DNA of 64,000 bases, taken from assembly GCA_040902725.1 (NCBI GenBank), contig JBBDWU010000024.1:1-64000 (forward strand), read 5' to 3'. Below the pieces are notes generated by a model that saw only the letters and a program-made list of their open reading frames with translations, searched no databases and was not told the origin of the DNA. Below are positions 35,507-42,023 of this stretch, piece by piece; the first letter of the stretch is position 1; every line of letters begins with the position of its first letter. The stretch comes from JACVRU01 sp040902725. GTDB lineage: Bacteria > Actinomycetota > Thermoleophilia > Gaiellales > Gaiellaceae. The position numbers and the translations under genes are program-made.

Positions 35507-35512
35507 AGCATA
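35507..35512 (-). promoter_or_regulatory. Leaderless-type -10 box of the citrate synthase gene
   Basis: Minus-strand TATGCT ends 6 nt before GTG 35500. Confidence 0.5.
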
Positions 35513-35550
35513 CCCGCGCGTAAATCGGCACCAAGCTGGCACACAGTCGT

Positions 35551-35593
35551 GGGGCAAAGGGCCCTACCCTTTGCCCCACCCAAAAGGGTGGGG
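35551..35593. repeat. Two overlapping, competing hairpins between citrate synthase and ftsB
   Basis: GGGGCAAAGGG pairs with CCCTTTGCCCC (35551-35577, 11-bp stem). CCCCACCC pairs with GGGTGGGG across AAAA (35574-35593, 8 bp). They share CCCC at 35574-35577, so both cannot form fully. The rest of the 155-nt intergenic region shows only the citrate synthase -10 box. Confidence 0.6.
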
Positions 35594-35655
35594 GGAGGAG
35601 GTGGGGACCGCGCATCGCGGCAGGACTCCGCCCCTCCGTCCGCGAATCGGGCCGC

Positions 35656-36021
35656 ATGGCGTCCCGGAAGCGACGTTCGGCTCGGCGACCCCCCAAGGCG
35701 GTGATCCTCCGCCGCTGGCTCGCGATCGCCGTGATCGGCCTCGTGGCCTTCCTGTACTACCGCCCGCTGACCCGGTATGTCGAGACCCGGCGCGAAGCCG
35801 CCCAGGCTGCCGCCGAGATCCGCGCCCTGGAGGCCGAGCGGGCTCGGCTCGAGCAGCGGCTCACCGCGCGGTCCAGCACCGACGCGCTCGTCCGCGAGGC
35901 GCGGCGGCTCGCCTATGTCCAGCCGGGCGAGCGCCTCTTCATCGTCAAGGGCATCCCGGAGTGGCGGCGCGCGCGCCAGGACGGCCCGCAGGAGCGGGCT
36001 ACGATCGGCGGCGATGGATGA
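35656..36021 (+). CDS. ftsB: Septum formation initiator FtsB/DivIC
   Basis: A 121-residue bitopic division protein. A basic cytoplasmic N terminus, one membrane helix (LAIAVIGLVAFLYY) and a coiled-coil (AAAEIRALEAERARLEQRL) are followed by EARRLAYVQPGERLFIVKG, typical of FtsB. It links FtsQ and FtsL in the divisome. It overlaps the DUF501 gene, and the eno...ftsB-DUF501 order matches actinobacteria, although pyk and citrate synthase are inserted here. Confidence 0.9.
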   Translation: MASRKRRSARRPPKAVILRRWLAIAVIGLVAFLYYRPLTRYVETRREAAQAAAEIRALEAERARLEQRLTARSSTDALVREARRLAYVQPGERLFIVKGIPEWRRARQDGPQERATIGGDG

Positions 36022-36511
36022 CCGGAGCGTGGTGGCACGCCAGCTCGGCCGCCCCCCGCGCGCCTTCCGCCGCGTAGTCGTCCGCTGCCCGTTCGGGCTC
36101 CCGGCCGTCACCGAGCAGGATCCGTACGACCCGGCCGGGGAGCCGTTCCCGACCACGTACTACCTGACCTGCCGCCACCTTGTCGCGGCCGTCGCGCGAC
36201 TCGAGGCCGCGGGCGGCGTCGAACGGTGGAGCCAAGCTGTGGAGGAGGATGTCGCGCTGCGCGAGAGCCTCGTCGAAGCGACCGCCGAGCAGCGGGTCGT
36301 CCGCCGTGAGCTCGCGGCCGGCAGGGAGGGTGTCGACTCCGGCGCGTCGCTCGACTCCGGCATCGGCGGCGCCTCCCAGCCCGAGCGCCTCAAGTGCCTC
36401 CACGCGCACGCCGCCTTCGCGCTCGCCAGGCCCGGCTATCAGCTCGGCGAGGCGATCGTCGCCGAGCTCGAGCCGCTCTGGCCGGCGGTCTGCTGCAGCC
36501 TCGGCGATTAG
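36014..36511 (+). CDS. DUF501 domain protein
   Basis: A 165-residue protein of the actinobacterial DUF501 family. Conserved pieces are RCPFGLPAVTEQDPYD, GEPFPTTYYLTCRHLVAAVARLE and ERLKCLHAHAAFALA. The biochemical role is unknown; the family always sits beside ftsB and often a Ppx/GppA phosphatase, which is absent here. Its ATG lies within the last codons of ftsB. Confidence 0.92.
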   Translation: MDDRSVVARQLGRPPRAFRRVVVRCPFGLPAVTEQDPYDPAGEPFPTTYYLTCRHLVAAVARLEAAGGVERWSQAVEEDVALRESLVEATAEQRVVRRELAAGREGVDSGASLDSGIGGASQPERLKCLHAHAAFALARPGYQLGEAIVAELEPLWPAVCCSLGD

Positions 36512-36514
36512 CAT
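36509..36514 (+). promoter_or_regulatory. Leaderless-type -10 box of the gene at 36524
   Basis: TAGCAT, starting in the DUF501 stop codon, ends 9 nt before GTG 36524. Confidence 0.4.
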
Positions 36515-36523
36515 GCCCGCTCC

Positions 36524-36835
36524 GTGTCCGCGCCCGAACACGTCCGCCACGAGTGGGAGGAGAGCGCGCGGCGGCTCGAGGCAGCTGCCGGCGACCGCGC
36601 CCGCTACCACGAGCTCCTCGACCAGGTCGAGACCGTGACGACCGAGCTGCGCAAGCGTGTCGGCCAGACCTACACGCTGGCCGGGCTCGCCCGCGCCTAC
36701 CTCGACGCGGAGCGGTGGGCCGCCGAGGCGCTGGCCGAGTCGCCCGCAGCGGAGTCCTGGCCGCGCATGCTCTCCACCGTCGTCGGCGCGTCCTTCCAGC
36801 GCTACGCCCGCGGCGCCACCGACTACTCGCCGTGA
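36524..36835 (+). CDS. Conserved hypothetical protein
   Basis: A 103-residue soluble, helix-rich protein (EWEESARRLEAAAGDRARYHELLDQVETVTTELRKRVGQTYTLAGLARAYLDAERW). The VGQTYTLAGLA segment looks like an actinobacterial conserved family whose function I do not know. The next gene's GTG overlaps its stop (GTGA). Confidence 0.75.
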   Translation: MSAPEHVRHEWEESARRLEAAAGDRARYHELLDQVETVTTELRKRVGQTYTLAGLARAYLDAERWAAEALAESPAAESWPRMLSTVVGASFQRYARGATDYSP

Positions 36836-37056
36836 GCACCCGGCCGCGACGACCTCCCCGCAGGCGCCGGCGCTGGCCGCTCGCCCTCCTGACGCTCGCG
36901 CTCGGAGCCGTCCTTTTCGCCCTCGGCGTCGGCCTCGGACTCAGTCTCGACGAAGGTCCCGGCACCGGGACGACCGTCACTGCCGTCCGCACGCTCGACC
37001 CGCTGCCGCTGCCGCCCGCCCGCGATACCGTGACCGTTACGGAGACCCTTCCGTAG
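36832..37056 (+). CDS. Small single-pass membrane protein
   Basis: A 74-residue protein with an Arg-rich cytoplasmic N terminus, one transmembrane helix (LALLTLALGAVLFALGVGLGLSL) and a Thr/Pro-rich exterior tail (TVTVTETLP). No family recognised. It is coupled to the preceding gene. Confidence 0.7.
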   Translation: MSTRPRRPPRRRRRWPLALLTLALGAVLFALGVGLGLSLDEGPGTGTTVTAVRTLDPLPLPPARDTVTVTETLP

Positions 37057-37084
37057 GACAGGATTAGGAACCGGGAAGTTTGGG

Positions 37085-37090
37085 TAGATT
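37085..37090 (+). promoter_or_regulatory. Leaderless-type -10 box of the HTH-receiver gene
   Basis: TAGATT ends 6 nt before GTG 37097; the upstream sequence is unusually AT-rich for this genome. Confidence 0.5.
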
Positions 37091-37096
37091 CGCCCC

Positions 37097-37693
37097 GTGC
37101 GGTACGGAGACCGGTTGGGGGCCAGACGCGCGCCGGGCAGCGACCCCGAGTGGCTGACGCTCGGCCAGGCGGCCAAGTACCTCGGCGTCGCCCAGAGCAC
37201 GATCCGCAAGTGGTCCGACCAGGGAAAGCTGCCCGCCTTCTACACGCCCGGCGGACACCGCCGGTACCGGCGCGGCGACCTCGACGTCTTCCTCGAGCGC
37301 TCCGGGCCGGGCGGCCGCAGCGCTGAGGGGCCGCTCGTACTGATCGTCGACGACGACCCCGGACTTCGCGGCTTCGTCCGCGCGAGCCTCGAACTCGCGG
37401 GCTACAGCGTCCGCGAGGCCGGCAGCGCCGACGAGGGCCTCAGCGCGATCGACGAAGAGCCTCCCGACCTCATCCTGCTCGACGTGATGATGCCGAAGGT
37501 CGACGGCTGGGAGATGCTGCGCCGGCTCCAGGAGAAGCACGGCGTCGGCTCGATCCCCGTACTCATGTTCAGCGGCAAGGTCGACGCCGAGACAGCGGGC
37601 GAAGCCGCCAAGCGCGGCGCGCAGGGATTCGTGGGCAAGCCGTTCGACCCGCAACAGCTGATCGAGTCGGCCAAGCACATGCTGCCGACATAG
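37097..37693 (+). CDS. Regulator with N-terminal MerR/excisionase-type HTH and C-terminal receiver domain
   Basis: A 198-residue protein. Residues about 19-67 form a MerR/BldC-like DNA-binding domain (WLTLGQAAKYLGVAQSTIRKW, GGHRRYRRGDLDVFL). Residues about 78-195 form a receiver with acidic pocket DDD at 85-87, phospho-acceptor Asp near 129 in ILLDVMMPKVDG, and the conserved Lys in FVGKPFD. The order is inverted relative to normal response regulators, which have the receiver first. No histidine kinase is adjacent. Confidence 0.88.
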   Translation: MRYGDRLGARRAPGSDPEWLTLGQAAKYLGVAQSTIRKWSDQGKLPAFYTPGGHRRYRRGDLDVFLERSGPGGRSAEGPLVLIVDDDPGLRGFVRASLELAGYSVREAGSADEGLSAIDEEPPDLILLDVMMPKVDGWEMLRRLQEKHGVGSIPVLMFSGKVDAETAGEAAKRGAQGFVGKPFDPQQLIESAKHMLPT

Positions 37694-38223
37694 CACTCGA
37701 CCGCGACCTCCAGCACTGGGTCGTCACGCACCGGGCCGACGAGCTCGACGGCATCTTCGTCGCGCTCTCGCGCCTCGGCTACGCGGGTGGGATCTGGATA
37801 GCGGTCGCGGCCGTCGCCGCGCTCGCGTGGCGCCGCCCCGCGGTGCTCGTGCTCGTCGCCGCGGCCGCCTGGAGCGCCGACCTGCTCGCACTCGGCCTCA
37901 AGGCGGCCTTCGACCGTCCGCGGCCGTTCGTCGACGACCCCGAGCCACCGCCGTTGCTCCTGAACGTCCTGGGCGACTCCTTTCCCTCCGGCCATGCCGC
38001 CACGTCGTTCGCCGGGGCGGTCGTGCTGGCCCGCTACCTCCCCGGCCGGTGGCCGGTCCTCCTCGTGCTCGCACTCGCGATCGCGTTCTCGCGCGTCTAC
38101 GTCGGCGTGCACTACCCGCTCGACGTGATCGCCGGCGCCGCCCTCGGGGTGCTGGTCGCTACAGCTCTTCTGATGCTCGTAGCAAGCCGGCGACGACCAC
38201 CGCCAGCGCCGCCAGGAGGCTGA
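37690..38223 (+). CDS. PAP2-family membrane phosphatase; start codon unclear
   Basis: The PAP2 signature is complete: KAAFDRPRP, DSFPSGHAA and SRVYVGVHYPLDVIAG (catalytic His in both latter blocks), with several transmembrane helices. Coding-like sequence (DRDLQHWVVTHRADELDGIFVALSRLGY) extends upstream of the first usual start, GTG 37843, back to the end of the preceding gene. There the only candidate is ATA at 37690 overlapping TAG (ATAG). With GTG 37843 the protein would be 126 residues and lose its N-terminal helices. It probably dephosphorylates a lipid such as undecaprenyl diphosphate. Confidence 0.75.
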   Translation: MALDRDLQHWVVTHRADELDGIFVALSRLGYAGGIWIAVAAVAALAWRRPAVLVLVAAAAWSADLLALGLKAAFDRPRPFVDDPEPPPLLLNVLGDSFPSGHAATSFAGAVVLARYLPGRWPVLLVLALAIAFSRVYVGVHYPLDVIAGAALGVLVATALLMLVASRRRPPPAPPGG

Positions 38224-38677
38224 TCCAGATCCCGATCCCGCGGCTCTCGACCGGCAGCAGCCGCTCCGGGATCACGATCACGCGCAGAAGCACGAACACC
38301 GTCGCCAGCGCGCCGAGCGCTACGACGACGAGGCTCTCCGGCACCGTCGCCGGCAGGTCGATCCCCGCCTCCCGCAGCGCCACGAGCGCGAGCACCGCGA
38401 GGCCCACGAAGAACACGAGCTTGCCCAGCGCCCCGGTGTGCCAGCCCATCACGCTGAGATGAATCCCGTCTCCGGAGCCTGAGTACCAGCCCGTGAAGGC
38501 CGACAGGGTCAGGATCAGCCCCGACAGCCACGTCAGCCGCTCGCCGAGCGCCCATAGGCCGTCGCCGCCGGGACGCGGCAGCGGCGCTCGCCCGGGGCCC
38601 GGCGACTCGACCGCCGGCTCGGGCGGAAAGGCTTCGGGCGTTTGCACGCTGCGCAGTATGGGCATCGCGCCAGACAC
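38159..38677 (-). CDS. Four-helix membrane protein of unknown function
   Basis: A 172-residue protein with a Pro-rich cytoplasmic N terminus and four transmembrane helices (LTWLSGLILTLSAFTGWY, GKLVFFVGLAVLALVAL, SLVVVALGALATVFVLLRVI, IWISLLAALAVVVAGLL). No family recognised. GTG 38677 or ATG 38665 could start it. Its 3' 65 nt overlap the convergent PAP2 gene. Confidence 0.75.
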   Translation of the reverse strand: MSGAMPILRSVQTPEAFPPEPAVESPGPGRAPLPRPGGDGLWALGERLTWLSGLILTLSAFTGWYSGSGDGIHLSVMGWHTGALGKLVFFVGLAVLALVALREAGIDLPATVPESLVVVALGALATVFVLLRVIVIPERLLPVESRGIGIWISLLAALAVVVAGLLRASEEL

Positions 38678-38704
38678 GCGTCCATTCGAGGGAAGGGGTC
38701 GAGG

Positions 38705-38914
38705 ATGCTGGACCGGGACACCCGCACCGCCACCGGGGACGATGGCTACGTTGCGTTCGTCGAGGCCGGCCAGGCCGGGAAGGGCTCGTATTAGTGCTCC
38801 GAATGCCGCTACGGCGTGGTCGTCACGGCTCTGCTGCCCGCCTGCCCGATGTGCGGCAACGCCGTCTGGGAAGAGTCCACGTGGAGCCCCTTCGGCCGCT
38901 CCGGAGCGCTCTAG
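38705..38914 (+). pseudogene. Small zinc-ribbon protein gene with in-frame amber stop
   Basis: From ATG 38705 the frame reads 29 codons to KGSY, then TAG at 38792-38794, then continues as CSECRYGVVVTALLPACPMCGNAVWEESTWSPF to a final TAG at 38912. The two CxxC/CxxC knuckles after the stop form a rubredoxin-like zinc ribbon, and the part before fits as its N terminus. A purine-rich GAAGGGG precedes the ATG. A single base change would open the frame; readthrough or sequencing error are alternatives. Confidence 0.6.
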
Positions 38915-38959
38915 AGCGTTCGCGCCTGACCTCGAGCGGGTCGACCGGTCAGGTCAGAC

Positions 38960-38984
38960 GGCTGCCGAGCGGAGCTCGGCAGCC
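38960..38984. terminator. Bidirectional hairpin 1 between convergent genes
   Basis: Perfect 11-bp stem GGCTGCCGAGC with a GGA loop. It lies between the zinc-ribbon gene and the convergent gene at 39016. No T-run. Confidence 0.55.
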
Positions 38985-38992
38985 TGAGTGTC

Positions 38993-39010
38993 GGCGCCGC
39001 AAGCGGCGCC
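38993..39010. terminator. Bidirectional hairpin 2 between convergent genes
   Basis: GGCGCCGC-AA-GCGGCGCC, an 8-bp stem 8 nt after hairpin 1. The pair probably acts as a double terminator. Confidence 0.5.
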
Positions 39011-39015
39011 TCTGG

Positions 39016-39240
39016 CTAGAGCCCGAAGAGGCGCTGCACCTCGTGCCACGCGGTGAGCGTCAGGAAGACGCTCAGCGCCAGCAGCGCGAACAGCACGACC
39101 ATGAACCGGAACCCGGCCAGCCGCTGCTCGCGGATCCGGTCGCGCCTCGCTCGGCGCTTCGCGCGCTCCCGCCGGTAGGCCTTGCGGACGGCCGAAGGGT
39201 CGACCGGCGGCGACTCGGGCACGTGCAGAGGCTCGGCCAT
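39016..39240 (-). CDS. Small tail-anchored-like membrane protein
   Basis: A 74-residue protein: an N-terminal Pro/Glu segment, a very basic helix (RRERAKRRARRDRIREQR), then one transmembrane helix (FMVVLFALLALSVFLTLTAW). No family recognised. TAAACT lies 8 nt upstream of the ATG. Confidence 0.7.
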   Translation of the reverse strand: MAEPLHVPESPPVDPSAVRKAYRRERAKRRARRDRIREQRLAGFRFMVVLFALLALSVFLTLTAWHEVQRLFGL

Positions 39241-39248
39241 CGGGATGG

Positions 39249-39254
39249 AGTTTA
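39249..39254 (-). promoter_or_regulatory. Leaderless-type -10 box of the gene at 39240
   Basis: Minus-strand TAAACT ends 8 nt before the ATG. Confidence 0.45.
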
Positions 39255-39293
39255 GACCCGAAATCCGCTCGCTGGGCCATACTGCGTCTTGAA

Positions 39294-42023
39294 ATGGTCG
39301 CCAGGGCGGGCCCGCCGAGGGTCGCGGACGGGACGGCAGGTCGGCCGGCGCCGCTCGCGGCGCTGGCGGCCTCGAGCCGGGCGCTCGCGGAAGGCTCCCA
39401 GTTCGCGGGGACGCTGACGGCGATCGTCGGGGCTGTGGCGGAGTCGGTCGGCGCCGGCGTGGCCGTCGCGCGGGTGCTCGACGGCGGCTGCGACTTGCGC
39501 ACTCGGGCTGTCGTCACCGGCTCGGCGTCGCTGGCGGCGCTGCTCGAAGGCTCGCTCGTGCCGGCGGCGGAGGTTCTCGGAGAGACGGACGAGACCGGCG
39601 AGCTTCCGCGAGCCGTGCGCGCCGCCGCGCTCGCCGCCGGGGCGGAGGCCGTGCTCGTCGTCCCCGTCGTCCTCGACGGCACCGCCGTCGGGACACTCGA
39701 GCTCCTGCGTGCCCGCCGCACTTTCAGCCCGGAGGAGCGGCTCTTGGCCCGCGCGACCGCCGACCACGTCGCCGCCGCGATCCGCTCGCTGGACCGCCCG
39801 GTGGCCCAAGCGGCGGACGGCGCGGCTGTGCTGGAGCTGGCCGGGGAGGCGCTCGGCGCCGCCGGCGACGACGCAACCGCCGAGGACGGGATCGCGCGGG
39901 TCGCGCTGCGCGCGGCGGGCGCGACCGCCTGCCTGGTCTGGCGGCGCGACGAGCAGGGCCGGCTCCGGTTCGTCGCGAGCCAGGGCGAGACCGACGCTGC
40001 CGCAGTCGCCCAGGCGCTGCCGCTGGCCGAGCAGGCCGTCACGGGCGTCCTCTCGCCCGCGGTCGAGGTCGGCCCCGGCGCCACGGCGATCGTCACGCTC
40101 CCGCTGGGCCAGCCGCCGGCCCACGTGCTCCAGCTGATCTTCCCCGAGACGGAACCGCCCACCCCGGGCCTCCTCGCGGGCCTGGCCCCGTTCGGCGCAC
40201 GGGCCGCGAACGCCCTGCGGGCCGCGGCTCAGGCCGGCGAGCTCCGCGTCGAGCTCGACCGAACGCGCGCGCTGCTCGAGGTCGTGGCCCAGGCGAACGA
40301 GGAGCTCTCGCTCGCGCACGCGCTGCAGACCGCGATCGACCGCGTCGCGGACCTCGTCGGCGTCGACCGGATGGGGATCTACCTGCGCGACGAGGGCCAC
40401 CTCACGGCCGCCGCCGCGCGCGGTCTGGCCGGCCCGCACGAGTCGGTCGCGGAGCGCCTGCTCGAGCTTGCGCTCGGACCCTTCCGGGGCCGGGGGATGC
40501 TCGTATTCGAAGCAGCTCGCTCCGAGCCCGCGCTCGCGCACCTGGACGCCGAGCTGGCCAAAGCCGGGATCGAGGCCGCAGTGGCCGTTCCGCTGCTCGT
40601 GCCCGACGAGGTGGTCGGCCTGCTCGCCGTCTATCCGCCGGCAGGCCGATCGCTGAGCGCGAACGAGCGGGCGCTCCTCTCGGCGCTCGCGGCCCAGCTC
40701 GCGGTCTCCGTCCAGAACGCGCGCCTCCACGAGCAGGCCACGCAGCTCGGGACGGAGCTGGAGCAGGTGCTGGCGCTCGAGCGCCAGGCCGCGCGGCAGC
40801 TGGGGTCGCTCTACGAGATCTCGCGCTCGTTCGCCCAGAGCCTGTCGCTCGAGGCGACGCTGGAGGCCGTAGCGTCGACGGTCGTCGAGCTGCTCCGCGT
40901 CGATGCCGCGGTGATCCGCATGCCCGACGCCCGTGGCGAGCTGCTCGTGCCGCGGGCCGTCCAGGTCGCCGACCCGCATTTGGCCGCCGCGCTGCGGGCC
41001 GTGATCAGCCGCCCGCAGCCGCTCGAGGCCCTCCCGCGCCGCCGGCTCCGGACCGGCCGCGCGATCCTGCTCGACCCGGCGCTCGCCGCCCGGCTCCCCG
41101 CGCATCAGGCGCTCGTCCCCTTCCTCGAGCGCGGTGCGACCGCGGTCGTGATCCCGATCGCGACCTCGACCGAGCTGCTCGGCACGGTCGAGCTCGTCTC
41201 GCTCGACCCCGCGCGCCCGATCACCAGGGAGACGGCCGACATCGGGCTCTCCGTCGCCGCGCAGGCCGCCCTGGCGATCGACAACGCGCGCCTCTACCAG
41301 CACCAGAAGGAGTTCTCCGACACGATGCAGCGCTCGCTGCTGCCGCGGGAAGGGCCGCAGATTCCGGGGATCGAGCTCGGTGACGTCTACGCCTCGTCGT
41401 CGCGGCTCGACGTCGGCGGCGACCTCTACGACTTCATGCGGCTGGAGGACGGCCGGCTCGCGGTGGTGCTCGGCGACGTCACCGGCCACGGCGTCGACGC
41501 GGCCGCGGACATGGCGATGGCGAAGTTCGTGTTCCGCTCGCTCGCGCGCGAGCACCCGGAGCCAGCCGACTTCCTCACGGCCGCGAACGAGGTCGTCTGC
41601 GGCGAGATCGCGCCCGGGAAGTTCATCACCATGCTCTACCTGACGATCGACGCCGCCACCGGCGCGATCGTCTGCGCGAGCGCCGGCCATCCGCGGCCGC
41701 GCGTCCTCCTGCCGGACGGGACGGTTCGCGTGCTCGAGCCGCACGGCCTCGCCCTGGGAATCGAGCCGGGGCAGGCGTACCCGGAGGCGAGTGAGGAGCT
41801 GCCGCCGGGAGCGTCGATCGTGCTCTACACCGATGGCGTCGTGGAGGCGCGCCGCGACGGCGAGCTCTACGGGCCCGAGCGGCTCGATGCGCTCCTGGCC
41901 AAGCACGCCTCGACCGCCCCGGGGGAGCTCGCCCAGGCCGTGATCGAGGACTGCCGGGCCTACGGGCGCGGCGAGCTCGCCGACGACTGCGCGATCGTCG
42001 TGGTCAAGCGGACGGCCGCGTAA
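39294..42023 (+). CDS. Multi-GAF SpoIIE-type PP2C phosphatase
   Basis: A 909-residue signalling protein. Four GAF-like sensor modules can be traced (about 25-165, 175-310, 320-480, 500-665), each ending in the RLLARATADHVAAAI or AAQAALAIDNARLY type helix. A C-terminal SpoIIE/PP2C phosphatase (about 690-905) keeps its metal Asp residues: LDVGGDLYDF, GDVTGHGVDAA, and DDCAIVVV. Such proteins dephosphorylate anti-anti-sigma factors. No anti-sigma kinase or STAS protein is nearby, so its partner is encoded elsewhere. Confidence 0.9.
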   Translation: MVARAGPPRVADGTAGRPAPLAALAASSRALAEGSQFAGTLTAIVGAVAESVGAGVAVARVLDGGCDLRTRAVVTGSASLAALLEGSLVPAAEVLGETDETGELPRAVRAAALAAGAEAVLVVPVVLDGTAVGTLELLRARRTFSPEERLLARATADHVAAAIRSLDRPVAQAADGAAVLELAGEALGAAGDDATAEDGIARVALRAAGATACLVWRRDEQGRLRFVASQGETDAAAVAQALPLAEQAVTGVLSPAVEVGPGATAIVTLPLGQPPAHVLQLIFPETEPPTPGLLAGLAPFGARAANALRAAAQAGELRVELDRTRALLEVVAQANEELSLAHALQTAIDRVADLVGVDRMGIYLRDEGHLTAAAARGLAGPHESVAERLLELALGPFRGRGMLVFEAARSEPALAHLDAELAKAGIEAAVAVPLLVPDEVVGLLAVYPPAGRSLSANERALLSALAAQLAVSVQNARLHEQATQLGTELEQVLALERQAARQLGSLYEISRSFAQSLSLEATLEAVASTVVELLRVDAAVIRMPDARGELLVPRAVQVADPHLAAALRAVISRPQPLEALPRRRLRTGRAILLDPALAARLPAHQALVPFLERGATAVVIPIATSTELLGTVELVSLDPARPITRETADIGLSVAAQAALAIDNARLYQHQKEFSDTMQRSLLPREGPQIPGIELGDVYASSSRLDVGGDLYDFMRLEDGRLAVVLGDVTGHGVDAAADMAMAKFVFRSLAREHPEPADFLTAANEVVCGEIAPGKFITMLYLTIDAATGAIVCASAGHPRPRVLLPDGTVRVLEPHGLALGIEPGQAYPEASEELPPGASIVLYTDGVVEARRDGELYGPERLDALLAKHASTAPGELAQAVIEDCRAYGRGELADDCAIVVVKRTAA

